A stretch of DNA of 64,000 nt from Motilimonas pumila (GTDB lineage: Bacteria; Pseudomonadota; Gammaproteobacteria; Enterobacterales; CBDFNC01): contig NZ_QZCH01000022.1 of assembly GCF_003596335.1 (NCBI RefSeq), positions 1 to 64,000 on the forward strand, given 5' to 3'. The position numbers were made by a program, and so were the translations under genes. Positions within the stretch are counted from its first letter, which is position 1. Each line of letters begins with the position of its first letter. The notes under the pieces were generated by a model. The model was not told the origin of the DNA, searched no databases, and saw only the letters and a list, made by a program, of their open reading frames with translations. Below, piece by piece: positions 45,876 through 56,145 of this stretch.

Positions 45876-46862
45876 ATGCAGTTTTGGTATCAAGACTCTT
45901 GGTTACGACTGCTGCTGTTGCCATTGTCAGCATTATTTGCGCTGCTCGCTGGTCTGCGTAAAAAGCTGTTCGAACTAGGCCTTAAAAATCGCTATCGAGC
46001 GGATGTGCCTGTAATAGTGGTGGGCAATTTAACCGTGGGCGGCAACGGTAAGACCCCTGTGGTGATACATTTATGTGAACAGCTCACTCAAGCCGGCTTT
46101 AAACCTGGCGTGGTGAGTCGAGGCTACGGAGGAAAAGCCGATCATTACCCTTATGTATTGACTGAAAATAGCCAAACCGAACAAGCCGGTGATGAGCCCG
46201 TGCTCATTTTTCAACGCACGGGTTGCCCTGTGGTGGTGGATCCTATTCGCAGTCGAGCGGCGCAAGCTTTGACCACACAATTTGACGTAGACGTCATCAT
46301 TGCCGATGACGGTTTACAGCATTATGCTTTAGCGCGAGATATTGAGATAGTGGTGGTGGACAGCGAGCGTCAGTTTGGTAATCAATGTCGTTTGCCTGCC
46401 GGGCCATTGCGAGAGCCTTTATCACGATTAAGAAGCGTTGATTACGTGATTTTAAATGGCTCTACGACGCAATTACCTGCTTGGACGTCGCTAGTAAATA
46501 CCACACCTTTTACCATGACATTAGCGCCACAATTACCGCGCAGAGTCGATGGTGGCGATGGGCAGTTACTCCCGCAGTCAATCAATGCATGCGCAGCCAT
46601 CGGCCATCCGCCGCGTTTTTTTGATAGTTTGAGACAGCTCGGCTTTCAGTTAAATCAGGTTCAAGCATTTGCCGACCATCATCAATACCAAGCGCAGGAT
46701 CTGGCGCTATTTAAGTCTGACACACCGTTGCTAATGACGGAGAAAGACGCGGTAAAATGTTTAACGTTTAGCCAGCCCCATTATTGGTTCTTGCCTGTAT
46801 CTGCGACCTTAGATCGCGATATGATAGAGCCTATTGTTACCCAATTACGTCAGCGCCAATAA
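45876..46862 (+). CDS. lpxK: Tetraacyldisaccharide 4'-kinase LpxK
   Basis: 328 residues. The P-loop-like motif is in [16 protein letters not shown] near 48-63, preceded by the N-terminal membrane-associated helix. [11 protein letters not shown] and [21 protein letters not shown] are the family's catalytic blocks. LpxK adds the 4'-phosphate of lipid A. Start is the ATG immediately after the msbA stop. Order msbA-lpxK-ycaR-kdsB is as in E. coli. Confidence 0.96.
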   Translation: MQFWYQDSWLRLLLLPLSALFALLAGLRKKLFELGLKNRYRADVPVIVVGNLTVGGNGKTPVVIHLCEQLTQAGFKPGVVSRGYGGKADHYPYVLTENSQTEQAGDEPVLIFQRTGCPVVVDPIRSRAAQALTTQFDVDVIIADDGLQHYALARDIEIVVVDSERQFGNQCRLPAGPLREPLSRLRSVDYVILNGSTTQLPAWTSLVNTTPFTMTLAPQLPRRVDGGDGQLLPQSINACAAIGHPPRFFDSLRQLGFQLNQVQAFADHHQYQAQDLALFKSDTPLLMTEKDAVKCLTFSQPHYWFLPVSATLDRDMIEPIVTQLRQRQ

Positions 46863-46887
46863 GCTGTATTACTGTAAGAGAGACGTT

Positions 46888-47073
46888 ATGTTAGATCACA
46901 ACCTACTTGAAATTATTGCTTGCCCAATCTGTAAGGGAAAATTGCATTACAATAAAAATGAAGAAGAACTCATTTGTAAAGCGGACAGGTTGGCGTATCC
47001 CATTACAGAAGGGATACCTGTGTTGATTGAAGAGAAAGCTCGAGAGCTATCTTTAGATGAGGTAAATGCATGA
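46888..47073 (+). CDS. ycaR: Trm112 family protein YcaR
   Basis: 61 residues from the chosen [22 protein letters not shown], typical of YcaR/Trm112-like small proteins. Two cysteines in CPIC remain, and a single CK later, so a zinc site may be partial. The ATG at 46888 has AGAGAG upstream and lies 25 bp after lpxK; a longer frame overlaps the lpxK end and is not likely. Its stop overlaps the kdsB start (ATGA). Confidence 0.92.
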   Translation: MLDHNLLEIIACPICKGKLHYNKNEEELICKADRLAYPITEGIPVLIEEKARELSLDEVNA

Positions 47074-47804
47074 GTTTTATTGTGGTGATCCCGGCGCGTT
47101 ATCAATCCACTCGCTTACCCGGTAAGCCACTGTTGGAGATTGGTGGTAAAGCCATGGTGCAACACGTGGTGGACAAAGCCAGAGAAAGTGGCGCTGATCG
47201 CGTCATTGTGGCAACGGATGATGCTCGTATTGCTGATGCCGTTGACTGTGAAGTGTGCATGACGGCGGCGGAACATGAATCGGGAACTGAGCGTTTGGCT
47301 GAAGTTGTCAGCCAGCTGGAATTTGCTGACGATGCCATTGTGGTAAACGTGCAAGGGGACGAACCGTTTATCCCAGCTGACAATATTCGCCAAGTGGCGG
47401 ATAACTTAGCCAAGGCCAGCTTAGCTAAAATGGCTACCTTGTCTACCCCTTTGACCGAAAACGGCGATGTATTTAACCCTAACGCGGTGAAGGTGGTCAC
47501 TGATCATCAAGGCTATGCGCTGTATTTTAGCCGCGCAACGATTCCTTGGAATAGAGACGAATACCCGGACAAGGTTTCCCCTCAAGCCGTGCAAAGGCAT
47601 ATTGGCATTTATGCTTACCGTGCAGGTTTTATCAGCGAGTACATTAAACTGGCTGTATCGCCCCTCGAACAAATTGAAAAGCTAGAGCAATTACGGGTGC
47701 TGTGGCATGGTGAGAAAATTCATGTAGCACCGGCGTTAGTCCGCCCAGAAGCAGGGATAGATACGCCGGAAGATCTGAAACGTGCAAGGCAGTTCGTCAC
47801 TTAG
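47070..47804 (+). CDS. kdsB: 3-deoxy-manno-octulosonate cytidylyltransferase
   Basis: 244 residues with the CMP-Kdo synthetase blocks [30 protein letters not shown] and [12 protein letters not shown]. KdsB activates Kdo with CTP before its transfer to lipid A. It ends the msbA-lpxK-ycaR-kdsB group and is followed by a strong hairpin. Confidence 0.96.
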   Translation: MSFIVVIPARYQSTRLPGKPLLEIGGKAMVQHVVDKARESGADRVIVATDDARIADAVDCEVCMTAAEHESGTERLAEVVSQLEFADDAIVVNVQGDEPFIPADNIRQVADNLAKASLAKMATLSTPLTENGDVFNPNAVKVVTDHQGYALYFSRATIPWNRDEYPDKVSPQAVQRHIGIYAYRAGFISEYIKLAVSPLEQIEKLEQLRVLWHGEKIHVAPALVRPEAGIDTPEDLKRARQFVT

Positions 47805-47841
47805 ATGACGGTGCGTGTTCGCTCCAGTTGCTCGCTAACTA

Positions 47842-47875
47842 ACGGCCTTACTCAGCCATGGCCGAGTAAGGCCGT
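47842..47875. terminator. Strong hairpin between kdsB and the convergent lipoprotein gene
   Basis: ACGGCCTTACTC and GAGTAAGGCCGT are a perfect 12-bp stem, and the loop contains the further palindrome GCCATGGC. T tracts are absent, so it may work with Rho or as an mRNA end-protecting structure for both convergent genes. Confidence 0.6.
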
Positions 47876-47892
47876 CGTGTCAATCTCACCAG

Positions 47893-48225
47893 TTAATCGA
47901 TGCGCTTTAGTGGCAGCTTACTGATAACTTTTACCAAACTGTATTGAATCGATGATGCATCCGCTGGCGGATTGTCTACCTTTTGTTGACTTACTTGCAG
48001 TTGATATTGATAACCTGGCTGGTAATCAAAACCTTCAATCTGACCGTAAAAAGATTGCCACTCTTGCGTGTCAGGTGTTTTCACTAACATGCACGTCGCT
48101 TTACCCGCGCCAGCATCACATTCGTGGGTGGAGGCATTTACATACATCAGGTTTTGCGACGTCAAAGGCGCTGAAGAACAAGCAGCTAACACTAGAGCTG
48201 CGGGTAGCAAGGCAAATAACTTCAT
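47893..48225 (-). CDS. DUF4377 domain lipoprotein
   Basis: 110 residues with lipobox LAAC near residue 15. The remaining domain, WQSFYGQIEGFDYQPGYQYQLQV and PPADASSIQYSLVKVISK, is the DUF4377 pattern often found fused or next to HslJ/META proteins. Function unknown. It lies downstream of gltA but is separated from it by a terminator. Confidence 0.8.
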   Translation of the reverse strand: MKLFALLPAALVLAACSSAPLTSQNLMYVNASTHECDAGAGKATCMLVKTPDTQEWQSFYGQIEGFDYQPGYQYQLQVSQQKVDNPPADASSIQYSLVKVISKLPLKRID

Positions 48226-48236
48226 GTTTTCTCCAT

Positions 48237-48264
48237 AAAAAAAGAGGTCATAATGACCTCTTTT
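48237..48264 (-). terminator. Rho-independent terminator of gltA
   Basis: AAAAGAGGTCAT and ATGACCTCTTTT around a minimal loop, with a run of T's on the minus strand, 30 bp after the gltA stop. Confidence 0.85.
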
Positions 48265-48293
48265 CAGTTTAGATGTTTATTTTAATACTGCTA

Positions 48294-49583
48294 TTATTCA
48301 CGTTCTTCGATTGAAGAAAAATCCCGTGAATTGTGACCAGTATACAGCTGGCGAGGACGACCAATTTTTTGTCCAGGCTGGCTTAACATTTCATTCCAGT
48401 GTGCAATCCAACCCACTGTACGTGCCATCGCAAAGATAACCGTAAACATAGAAGTAGGAATGCCCATCGCTTTAAGAATGATGCCTGAGTAGAAGTCTAC
48501 GTTAGGGTAAAGCTTCTTCTCTACGAAGTAAGGGTCTTCTAGTGCAATTTGCTCAAGTTTCATCGCTACGTCAAGTAGTGGATCTTGAATATTTAGCTCA
48601 GACAATACTTCATGACAAGTTTCACGCATTACCGTTGCGCGAGGGTCATGGTTTTTGTAAACACGGTGACCAAAGCCCATTAGGCGGAATGGGTCAGACT
48701 TGTCTTTAGCACGGGCAACATATTCGTCGATGCGATCAACGCTGCCAATTTCTTCAAGCATGTTTAGACACGCTTCGTTAGCACCGCCGTGTGCTGGGCC
48801 CCAAAGAGACGCAATACCTGCTGCGATACACGCGAACGGGTTAGCACCAGATGAACCAGCTAGACGTACGGTAGACGTAGAAGCATTTTGCTCGTGGTCT
48901 GCATGAAGAATAAGAATGCGATCCATGGCTTTTTCAAGCACAGGGTTAACCACATACTCTTCACAAGGCACTGCAAACATCATGTGTAAGAAGTTGCCTG
49001 CATAGCCTAGATCGTTACGTGGGTATACAAACGGTTGACCGTTTGAGTACTTGTAACTCATTGCTGCTAGCGTAGGCATCTTTGAAATTAGACGGTAAGC
49101 CGCAATTTCACGATGACGAGCATCTGAGATGTCTAAAGAATCATGGTAGAAGGCAGAAAGCGCACCCGTAACGCCACACATAATGGCCATTGGGTGTGAA
49201 TCTCTACGGAAACCTGAGAAAAAGTCTGTTAACTGCTCATGTACCATAGTGTGGTGCATGACAACACGATGAAAATCATCGAATTCTTTGCGGCTTGGCG
49301 CTTCGCCATTTAACAGAATGTAACAAACTTCTAGGTAATCAGATTTTTTCGCTAATTGATCGATTGGGTAACCGCGGTGTAGTAGTACACCCTTACCGCC
49401 ATCGATGTAAGTGATTTCTGATTCACACGAAGCTGTTGCTAAAAAACCAGGGTCGAAAGTGAAATATCCGTGTCCACCTAGACCGCGTACGTCAAGTACG
49501 CTGTGACCTGCTGCTGCTTCTAGAATTGGCAGCTCGATAGGCTCCTGGCCTGGTAGATGTAAAGTGGCTTTTTGACCAGCCAT
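48294..49583 (-). CDS. gltA: Type II citrate synthase
   Basis: 429 residues, full length for the hexameric, NADH-regulated type. Catalytic blocks: [37 protein letters not shown] with the active His, and DFYSGI with the active Asp. GltA condenses oxaloacetate and acetyl-CoA. It is divergent from sdhC across a 372-bp regulatory region, the same arrangement as in E. coli. Confidence 0.97.
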   Translation of the reverse strand: MAGQKATLHLPGQEPIELPILEAAAGHSVLDVRGLGGHGYFTFDPGFLATASCESEITYIDGGKGVLLHRGYPIDQLAKKSDYLEVCYILLNGEAPSRKEFDDFHRVVMHHTMVHEQLTDFFSGFRRDSHPMAIMCGVTGALSAFYHDSLDISDARHREIAAYRLISKMPTLAAMSYKYSNGQPFVYPRNDLGYAGNFLHMMFAVPCEEYVVNPVLEKAMDRILILHADHEQNASTSTVRLAGSSGANPFACIAAGIASLWGPAHGGANEACLNMLEEIGSVDRIDEYVARAKDKSDPFRLMGFGHRVYKNHDPRATVMRETCHEVLSELNIQDPLLDVAMKLEQIALEDPYFVEKKLYPNVDFYSGIILKAMGIPTSMFTVIFAMARTVGWIAHWNEMLSQPGQKIGRPRQLYTGHNSRDFSSIEERE

Positions 49584-49955
49584 AGCACGTCTCCTTTGCT
49601 CTTATTATGCGAGTCGGAATAACAAACGCTGCCCATTTCTACAGATCTAAAGGGCATTTGTCAATTTTGTTGGTGTTATATAATTGGGATGTTAATGAAA
49701 AAATGAGTGCTGGTTACGATTTTTTGACACAAACTTATTCAATTTGTTGAAACTTGATTGTAAAAGCATTTTGGTCTACTTATAATGGCGACGAGGTCTC
49801 CGGTAGGTTTAAATGCTGATATTTTGGTGTTTCATCGGTGGTTGTTGGTAACGCTACCTTTGGATGAATGTTAAATTATTGCAACATGCATTTAACAAGC
49901 CAGATGTTCCAGAGACCGTACAACATAACTAAAATGAAAAGCTCAATGGAGCTGA
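49584..49955. promoter_or_regulatory. gltA/sdhC divergent regulatory region
   Basis: 372 bp without a gene. It holds the sdh promoter at 49758-49786 and presumably the gltA promoter; TATATAAC on the minus strand near 49675 is a possible gltA -10 with a poor -35. No ArcA or CRP site could be placed with confidence. Confidence 0.6.
49758..49786 (+). promoter_or_regulatory. Sigma-70-like promoter for the sdh-suc operon
   Basis: TTGTAA at 49758-49763, a 17-bp spacer, and the perfect TATAAT at 49781-49786. It leaves a leader of about 160 nt before sdhC. Confidence 0.6.
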
Positions 49956-50342
49956 GTGGGCAACACTGTGAAAAAGCAAAGACCTGTAAACCTCGACCTA
50001 CAGACAATTCGCTTTCCTGTAACAGCCATCGCATCTATTTTACACCGTGTGTCTGGTGTGATTGTGTATGTGTCACTGGCAATTTTGCTAGCCTTGTTAG
50101 CAGAATCGCTGGGCTCAAAGGAAGGGTTTGATAACGTAGCTAGCCTAGCGGATAGCTTTCTAATTAAATTCGTACTTTGGGGCATCTTGACTGCCTTGGC
50201 ATACCATATCGTCGTTGGCATCCGCCATATGATCATGGACCTAGGTTACTGGGAAGAACTAGAGTCTGGTACACAAAGCGCGAAAGTAAGTTTCGTTATC
50301 GCAATCATCTTGTCACTACTAGCGGGGATATTGGTATGGTAA
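49956..50342 (+). CDS. sdhC: Succinate dehydrogenase cytochrome b556 subunit
   Basis: 128 residues, three membrane helices, opening VKKQRPVNLDLQTIRFPVTAIASILHRVSGV like E. coli SdhC. The heme-ligand His lies in the second helix (LAYHIVVGIRH). The GTG at 49956 has GGAG upstream and gives the same N-terminal length as E. coli; a second GTG is at 49968. It anchors SdhAB and binds quinone with SdhD. It overlaps sdhD by 7 bp. Confidence 0.94.
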   Translation: MGNTVKKQRPVNLDLQTIRFPVTAIASILHRVSGVIVYVSLAILLALLAESLGSKEGFDNVASLADSFLIKFVLWGILTALAYHIVVGIRHMIMDLGYWEELESGTQSAKVSFVIAIILSLLAGILVW

Positions 50343-50680
50343 AATCTGTCTCTGGCTTAGGACGCAATGGTGTTCACGATTTTGTTCTGATCCGCGCATC
50401 CGCCATCATTCTTACGCTATATACCCTGTATCTGGTTGGCTTCGTTGCCACCAACGATATTACCTATGAAACTTGGCAAGCATTCTTCTCTGGTATTTGC
50501 ACCAAAGCATTCACCATGTTGGCCCTTGTCGCCATGCTGATCCACGCTTGGATCGGAACTTGGCAAGTTCTCACAGATTACATCAAGTGCGCTAAACTTC
50601 GCGGCTTGCTGCAGTTTGTGCTGGTTTCTATCGCCTTCATCTATACGTTTGTTGGCTTTTCAGTGTTGTGGGGTGTGTAG
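50336..50680 (+). CDS. sdhD: Succinate dehydrogenase membrane anchor subunit
   Basis: 114 residues, three membrane helices. It opens [23 protein letters not shown] and carries [18 protein letters not shown], matching SdhD with its heme/quinone-site residues. The ATG at 50336 lies inside the end of sdhC; the frame runs further upstream but only as an out-of-frame read of sdhC. It shares one base with the sdhA start (TAGTGA). Confidence 0.95.
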   Translation: MVKSVSGLGRNGVHDFVLIRASAIILTLYTLYLVGFVATNDITYETWQAFFSGICTKAFTMLALVAMLIHAWIGTWQVLTDYIKCAKLRGLLQFVLVSIAFIYTFVGFSVLWGV

Positions 50681-52446
50681 TGAGTATTCCAGTTCGCGAA
50701 TTTGACGCCGTAGTCATCGGCGCAGGTGGTGCAGGCATGCGTGCCGCGCTGCAAATATCTAAAGAAGGTAAGAGCTGTGCGCTGTTATCTAAAGTTTTCC
50801 CAACTCGCTCTCATACAGTATCTGCGCAAGGTGGTATCACAGTAGCGCTGGGCAATGCCCACAAAGATAACTGGGAGTGGCACATGTACGATACCGTTAA
50901 AGGTTCGGATTATATCGGTGACCAAGACGCAATCGAATACATGTGTAAAACCGGCCCTGAAGCCATTACTGAATTAGAGAACATGGGTCTGCCATTCTCT
51001 CGTTTTGAAAATGGTCGCGTTTATCAGCGTCCATTCGGTGGCCAGTCGAAAGAATTTGGTGGTGAGCAAGCGGCGCGAACGGCGGCGGCTGCTGACCGAA
51101 CAGGTCATGCACTCTTGCATACCCTGTACCAGCAAAATGTAAAAAACCAAACCACGGTTTTCTCTGAGTGGTACGCCTTAGATTTAGTCAAAAATGAAGA
51201 TGGCGCGGTCGTTGGCTGTACTGCTATCGACATTGAATCTGGCGAAGTGGTTTACTTCAAATCTAAAGCCACTGTGCTTGCGACCGGTGGTGCAGGGCGT
51301 ATCTACGCTTCGACTACTAATGCGCATATTAACACAGGTGACGGCGTTGGCATGGCCGTGCGCGCTGGCGTGCCAGTGCAAGACATGGAAATGTGGCAAT
51401 TCCACCCAACGGGCATCGCCGGTGCGGGTGTACTTGTGACTGAAGGTTGTCGTGGTGAAGGCGGTTACCTGCTTAACAAAGACGGTGAGCGCTTTATGGA
51501 ACGTTATGCGCCAAATGCTAAAGACTTAGCAGGCCGTGACGTAGTTGCTCGCTCTATCATGATTGAGATTCGTGAAGGCCGTGGTTGTGATGGTCCTTGG
51601 GGTCCTCACGCTAAGCTGAAATTGGATCACCTTGGTAAAGAGATGCTCGAGTCTAAACTGCCGGGTATTTGTGAACTATCACGTACTTTTGCTCACGTGG
51701 ATCCGGTAAAAGAGCCTATTCCAGTCATCCCAACTTGTCATTATATGATGGGTGGCCTGCCGACTCGTGTTACTGGCCAAGTACTTAAGCAAGACGCTGA
51801 AGGTAATGACATTGATGTAACCGGTTTGTTTGCCGTCGGTGAAATTGCCAGCGTATCAGTACACGGTGCCAACCGCCTTGGCGGTAACTCACTGCTTGAT
51901 CTAGTGGTATTTGGTCGTGCGGCAGGTCAGCACCTAGGTAAAGCGTTAGACCAACTGCAAGACGTTAAAGATGCTCGTCCACAAGACGTTGATGCGGCGC
52001 TTGCTCGTTTCAATCGTTGGGAAAGTGGTGAAGGCACTGAAGATCCAGTGCAAATCAAAAAAGACATGCAAATGTGTATGCAGAAGAATTTCTCGGTATT
52101 CCGTGAAGGTGACTCTATGGCTGAAGGCTTGCAAGAATTGAAAGAGATTCGCGAGCGCCTCAAGAACGCTAAACTGGATGACACCAGTTCTGAGTTTAAT
52201 ACCCAGCGCATCGAATGTTTAGAGTTAGATAACCTAATGGAAACGGCTTATGCGACTGCATTAGCGGCCAACTTCCGTACTGAAAGCCGTGGTGCTCATA
52301 GCCGATTTGACTTCCCAGATCGTGATGACGCTAACTGGCTATATCACTCTATCTATAACCCTGAGACAGAAGAAATGGTGAAACGTGACGTCAACATGAC
52401 GCCAGTCCACCGTGATGCTTTTGAACCAAAAGTTAGAACTTACTAA
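50680..52446 (+). CDS. sdhA: Succinate dehydrogenase flavoprotein subunit
   Basis: 588 residues. [21 protein letters not shown] holds the FAD-binding motif; [10 protein letters not shown] has the His that carries covalent FAD. The catalytic blocks [21 protein letters not shown] and [10 protein letters not shown] follow. Nearly colinear with E. coli SdhA. I start it at the GTG 50680 (SIPVREF) rather than the upstream GTG at 50668, which would overlap sdhD more. It oxidises succinate to fumarate. Confidence 0.97.
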   Translation: MSIPVREFDAVVIGAGGAGMRAALQISKEGKSCALLSKVFPTRSHTVSAQGGITVALGNAHKDNWEWHMYDTVKGSDYIGDQDAIEYMCKTGPEAITELENMGLPFSRFENGRVYQRPFGGQSKEFGGEQAARTAAAADRTGHALLHTLYQQNVKNQTTVFSEWYALDLVKNEDGAVVGCTAIDIESGEVVYFKSKATVLATGGAGRIYASTTNAHINTGDGVGMAVRAGVPVQDMEMWQFHPTGIAGAGVLVTEGCRGEGGYLLNKDGERFMERYAPNAKDLAGRDVVARSIMIEIREGRGCDGPWGPHAKLKLDHLGKEMLESKLPGICELSRTFAHVDPVKEPIPVIPTCHYMMGGLPTRVTGQVLKQDAEGNDIDVTGLFAVGEIASVSVHGANRLGGNSLLDLVVFGRAAGQHLGKALDQLQDVKDARPQDVDAALARFNRWESGEGTEDPVQIKKDMQMCMQKNFSVFREGDSMAEGLQELKEIRERLKNAKLDDTSSEFNTQRIECLELDNLMETAYATALAANFRTESRGAHSRFDFPDRDDANWLYHSIYNPETEEMVKRDVNMTPVHRDAFEPKVRTY

Positions 52447-52458
52447 GGGGTTATTCAG

Positions 52459-53172
52459 ATGAAAGTAGATTTTTCTGTATACAGATATAACCCAGATGTT
52501 GATAGCTCACCTTACATGAAGGATTACTCGTTAAACCTTGATGAAGGTTCTGACATCATGGTGTTAGACGCGTTATTGCTGTTAAAAGAACAAGATCCAA
52601 CGCTATCTTTCCGTCGTTCATGTCGTGAAGGTGTATGTGGCTCAGACGGCATTAACATGAATGGTAAAAACGGTTTAGCGTGTATCACGCCATTGTCTGA
52701 CCTTTCGGGTAAAGGCAAAATTGTGATCCGTCCATTGCCTGGTTTGCCCGTTGTGCGTGACTTGGTCATTGATATGACGCAGTTCTTTACGCAATATGAA
52801 AAGATCAAACCGTTCCTTATCAATGATAGCAAGATCCCACCTGCCGGTGAGAACTTACAGTCACCTGAAGAGCGTGCCAAGTTAGATGGTTTATACGAGT
52901 GTATTTTATGTGCTTGTTGTTCCACTTCTTGTCCTTCGTTCTGGTGGAACCCTGACAAGTTCATTGGGCCTGCGGGTTTGCTAGCGGCTTACCGCTTCTT
53001 AATTGACAGCCGTGATACCGCGACTGACGAGCGCTTAGCGGATCTTGATGACGCGTTCAGCGTATTTCGTTGCCACGGCATCATGAACTGTGTCAGCGTG
53101 TGTCCAAAAGGGTTAAACCCAACAAAAGCCATCGGCCACATCAAGTCGATGTTACTAAACAAGGCTGTTTAG
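52459..53172 (+). CDS. sdhB: Succinate dehydrogenase iron-sulfur subunit
   Basis: 237 residues. Ligands for [2Fe-2S] are in CREGVCGSDGINMNGKNGLAC (conserved Cys pattern), and those for [4Fe-4S] and [3Fe-4S] in CILCACCSTSCPSFWW and CHGIMNCVSVCPKGLNP. It relays electrons from SdhA to the SdhCD quinone site. AAGGGG precedes the ATG. A terminator-like hairpin follows before sucA. Confidence 0.97.
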   Translation: MKVDFSVYRYNPDVDSSPYMKDYSLNLDEGSDIMVLDALLLLKEQDPTLSFRRSCREGVCGSDGINMNGKNGLACITPLSDLSGKGKIVIRPLPGLPVVRDLVIDMTQFFTQYEKIKPFLINDSKIPPAGENLQSPEERAKLDGLYECILCACCSTSCPSFWWNPDKFIGPAGLLAAYRFLIDSRDTATDERLADLDDAFSVFRCHGIMNCVSVCPKGLNPTKAIGHIKSMLLNKAV

Positions 53173-53211
53173 TAGAACTGTTACCTAACTCTATGTTTCG
53201 TAGCACAAACT

Positions 53212-53246
53212 AAATAGTCATCTCTATCGAGATGGCTATTTTTTTG
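53212..53246 (+). terminator. Intercistronic terminator/attenuator between sdhB and sucA
   Basis: AAATAG-T-CATCTC-TATC-GAGATG-G-CTATTT followed by T's: a 13-bp stem with one mismatch and a good U tract. It should end some transcripts at sdhB and let part read into sucA. Confidence 0.8.
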
Positions 53247-53313
53247 GTACAAAGTAATTTCAGGAACCTGGCCCTTGGCCGGTTTGCCCAAGAAGTATAA
53301 TAAGGGAAAATTA

Positions 53314-56127
53314 ATGCAAAACAGCGTGATGAAAGCCTGGCTAGAATCTTCTCACCTGGCTGGTGCTAATGCGGCTTACATTGAAGAGCTGTATGAAACC
53401 TATCTGCAAGACCCTATGGCTGTTGACGCTAACTGGCGTGGCATCTTCGACGATCTTCCTGCCCTTGAAAATGTTCAAGCTGAGCAGGCGCATTCAGATA
53501 TTATTGAAGAGTTTCGCCGACTAGCAAAATCTCCTAAACGTTTTACAGCGCCATCTGGCGAAATGCACAACGATGCTAAGCAAGTAAAAGTACTACAGCT
53601 TATCAACGCTTATCGATTCCGTGGTCACCAACAAGCACAACTTGATCCGCTAAGACTTTGGCAGCGTGAACCTGTGCGTGAGCTTGACCCATTTTTCCAC
53701 GATTTAGAAGGCGCCGATTTCGACGCGAGTTTCAACGTAGGCTCTTACGCGGCTGGCAACGAAACCATGGTACTTAAAGACTTGGTTGAATCGTTGAAGC
53801 GCACATATTGTGGTTCGGTAGGTGCTGAGTACATGCACATTACCAACACGGAGCAAAAACGTTGGATTCAAAATCGCCTTGAGTCTTGTGAAAGTAAACC
53901 TTCGTTTAGTGAAGATGCCAAAGTCCGCTTCTTAGAAGGGTTATCTGCCGCTGAAGGCCTCGAAAAATACATTGGCTCAAAATTCCCGGGTGCTAAGCGT
54001 TTCTCCCTAGAAGGTGGCGATAGCTTCGTACCTATGGTGAAAGAACTCATTCGCCGCTCAGGTGAGCAGGGTGCCAAAGAAGTTGTAATCGGCATGGCTC
54101 ACCGCGGTCGCTTGAATATGCTAGTGAACGTATTGGGTAAAAAAGCCGGTGACCTATTTGATGAATTCGCGGGCAAGAAAATCCATGATGACAGCGCGGG
54201 TGACGTAAAATATCACCAAGGCTTTAGCTCAGATTTTGCGACTCCGGGTGGCGACGTTCACTTGGCTTTGGCCTTTAACCCGTCTCACTTAGAAATCGTT
54301 AACCCTGTAGTGTTAGGTTCAGTACGTGCTCGTCAAGAGCGCCTTGGTTGTGAAGATGGCTCTTCTGTAGTGCCAATCACGGTACACGGTGACTCTGCCA
54401 TTGCTGGTCAAGGTGTGGTGCAAGAAACTTTTAACATGTCACAAGCACGGGCATTTAAAGTGGGCGGTACCATTCGCATTGTTATCAATAACCAAATTGG
54501 TTTCACAACTTCTAACCCTGAAGATACCCGTTCAACCATGTATTGTACGGATATTGCGAAAATGGTGCAGGCGCCTATTTTCCACGTCAATGCTGACGAT
54601 CCTGAAGCCGTTATCTTTGTAACTCAGATTGCCCTTGATTTCCGTAACACCTTCAATCGCGACGTAGTGATTGACCTTGTGTGTTACCGTCGTCATGGTC
54701 ATAACGAAGCGGATGAGCCGAATGCGACTCAGCCGTTGATGTACCAAAAAATTAAAAAGCACCCAACGCCGCGTAGTATCTACGCTGACCAATTGGTCAA
54801 CGAAGGGGTGGTTGATAAAGTTCGCGCTAAAGCTATTTCAAGTGACTACCGCGATGCCTTAGACAAAGGCGATTGTGTGGTAGACGAATGGCGCCCAATG
54901 CAAAAGCATTCGGTTGACTGGACGCCTTACCTGAAACACGACTGGGATACGCCATACGATAGCCATTACCCGATTGAGCATTTAAAAGAGTTGGGTGAGA
55001 AGGTCTGTCAGTATCCGGAAGAGCATAAGCTGCATTCCCGTGTTAATAAAATTTACCAAGATCGCGTCGCCATGGTGCGCGGTGAGAAAATGATAGATTG
55101 GGGGTTTGCTGAAACACTGGCTTACGCCACCATTCTTGATAGCCAATACAATGTGCGTATTGTGGGACAAGACTCCGGTCGTGGTACCTTCTTCCACCGT
55201 CATTCTGTGTTACACAATCAGACTGATGCGAGCACCTACATGCCACTGCGTCATATGAAAGATGACCAAGGCCGCATCGATATCTACGACTCGGTATTGT
55301 CGGAAGAAGCAGTATTGGCATTTGAATACGGATACTCTACCGCTGAGCCAAAAGGTCTAGCAATTTGGGAAGCGCAATTTGGTGATTTCGCCAACGGTGC
55401 CCAAGTCGTATTTGATCAATTCCTCAGCTCTGGTGAGCAAAAGTGGGGCCGCATGTGTGGTTTAACATTATTGTTACCTCACGGTTACGAAGGTCAAGGC
55501 CCAGAGCACTCGTCTGCTCGTTTAGAACGTTACTTACAGCTTTGTGCAGAGCATAATATGCAAGTTGTAGTGCCTTCAACGCCGGCGCAAGTGTTCCAAA
55601 TGTTACGTCGTCAAGTTGTGCGCCCAATGCGTCGCCCACTGATTGTGATGTCTCCTAAGTCTTTGCTGCGTCATCCGTTAGCGGTTTCGAGCTTGGATGA
55701 GCTTGCAAATGGTCGTTTCTTCAACGCAATTGACGAAATTGATGATCTTGATCCCAAACAAGTCAATCGGGTAGTGATGTGTAGTGGTAAAGTCTATTAC
55801 GATTTGCTCGAACAAAGACGTAACAAAGAATTAACGAATGTTGCGATAGTGCGCATCGAGCAGCTTTACCCATTCCCGTTGGAAGAAGTAAGCGAAATCT
55901 TTGAGCAATATCAACACGTGAAAGATTTTGTTTGGTGTCAGGAAGAGCCACAAAACCAAGGCGCTTGGTATTGTAGCCAGCACCATTTCAGAACTGTAAT
56001 TCCGCAAGATGCTAGCTTAACGTACACAGGTCGAGCCGCATCAGCCTCTCCAGCAGTGGGTTACATCTCTGTGCATTTAAAACAACAAAAAGCGTTAGTG
56101 AATGACGCACTTGGTCTAGAAGAATAA
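53314..56127 (+). CDS. sucA: 2-oxoglutarate dehydrogenase E1 component
   Basis: 937 residues (E. coli 933). It opens MQNSVMKAWLESSHLAGANAAYIEELY. Thiamine diphosphate motifs are in GMAHRGRLNMLVNVLGK and GDSAIAGQGVVQET through VINNQIGFTTSNP. The C-terminal half carries the transketolase-like pyrimidine domain with GQDSGRGTFFHRH and EGQGPEHSSARLERYLQ. The ATG at 53314 has AAGGGAAAATTA upstream; the frame opens earlier at a TTG, 53275, that would add 13 unlikely residues. Confidence 0.96.
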   Translation: MQNSVMKAWLESSHLAGANAAYIEELYETYLQDPMAVDANWRGIFDDLPALENVQAEQAHSDIIEEFRRLAKSPKRFTAPSGEMHNDAKQVKVLQLINAYRFRGHQQAQLDPLRLWQREPVRELDPFFHDLEGADFDASFNVGSYAAGNETMVLKDLVESLKRTYCGSVGAEYMHITNTEQKRWIQNRLESCESKPSFSEDAKVRFLEGLSAAEGLEKYIGSKFPGAKRFSLEGGDSFVPMVKELIRRSGEQGAKEVVIGMAHRGRLNMLVNVLGKKAGDLFDEFAGKKIHDDSAGDVKYHQGFSSDFATPGGDVHLALAFNPSHLEIVNPVVLGSVRARQERLGCEDGSSVVPITVHGDSAIAGQGVVQETFNMSQARAFKVGGTIRIVINNQIGFTTSNPEDTRSTMYCTDIAKMVQAPIFHVNADDPEAVIFVTQIALDFRNTFNRDVVIDLVCYRRHGHNEADEPNATQPLMYQKIKKHPTPRSIYADQLVNEGVVDKVRAKAISSDYRDALDKGDCVVDEWRPMQKHSVDWTPYLKHDWDTPYDSHYPIEHLKELGEKVCQYPEEHKLHSRVNKIYQDRVAMVRGEKMIDWGFAETLAYATILDSQYNVRIVGQDSGRGTFFHRHSVLHNQTDASTYMPLRHMKDDQGRIDIYDSVLSEEAVLAFEYGYSTAEPKGLAIWEAQFGDFANGAQVVFDQFLSSGEQKWGRMCGLTLLLPHGYEGQGPEHSSARLERYLQLCAEHNMQVVVPSTPAQVFQMLRRQVVRPMRRPLIVMSPKSLLRHPLAVSSLDELANGRFFNAIDEIDDLDPKQVNRVVMCSGKVYYDLLEQRRNKELTNVAIVRIEQLYPFPLEEVSEIFEQYQHVKDFVWCQEEPQNQGAWYCSQHHFRTVIPQDASLTYTGRAASASPAVGYISVHLKQQKALVNDALGLEE

Positions 56128-56145
56128 GAGTTTAAGGAAATAGTG

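Noticed and set aside
49672-49700. GTTA-type direct repeat in the gltA/sdhC region as an ArcA site
   Set aside because: Spacing of 16 bp does not match the expected 11 bp.
50177-50335. Upstream extension of the sdhD frame
   Set aside because: It is an out-of-frame reading of the sdhC end; the real SdhD start is at 50336.
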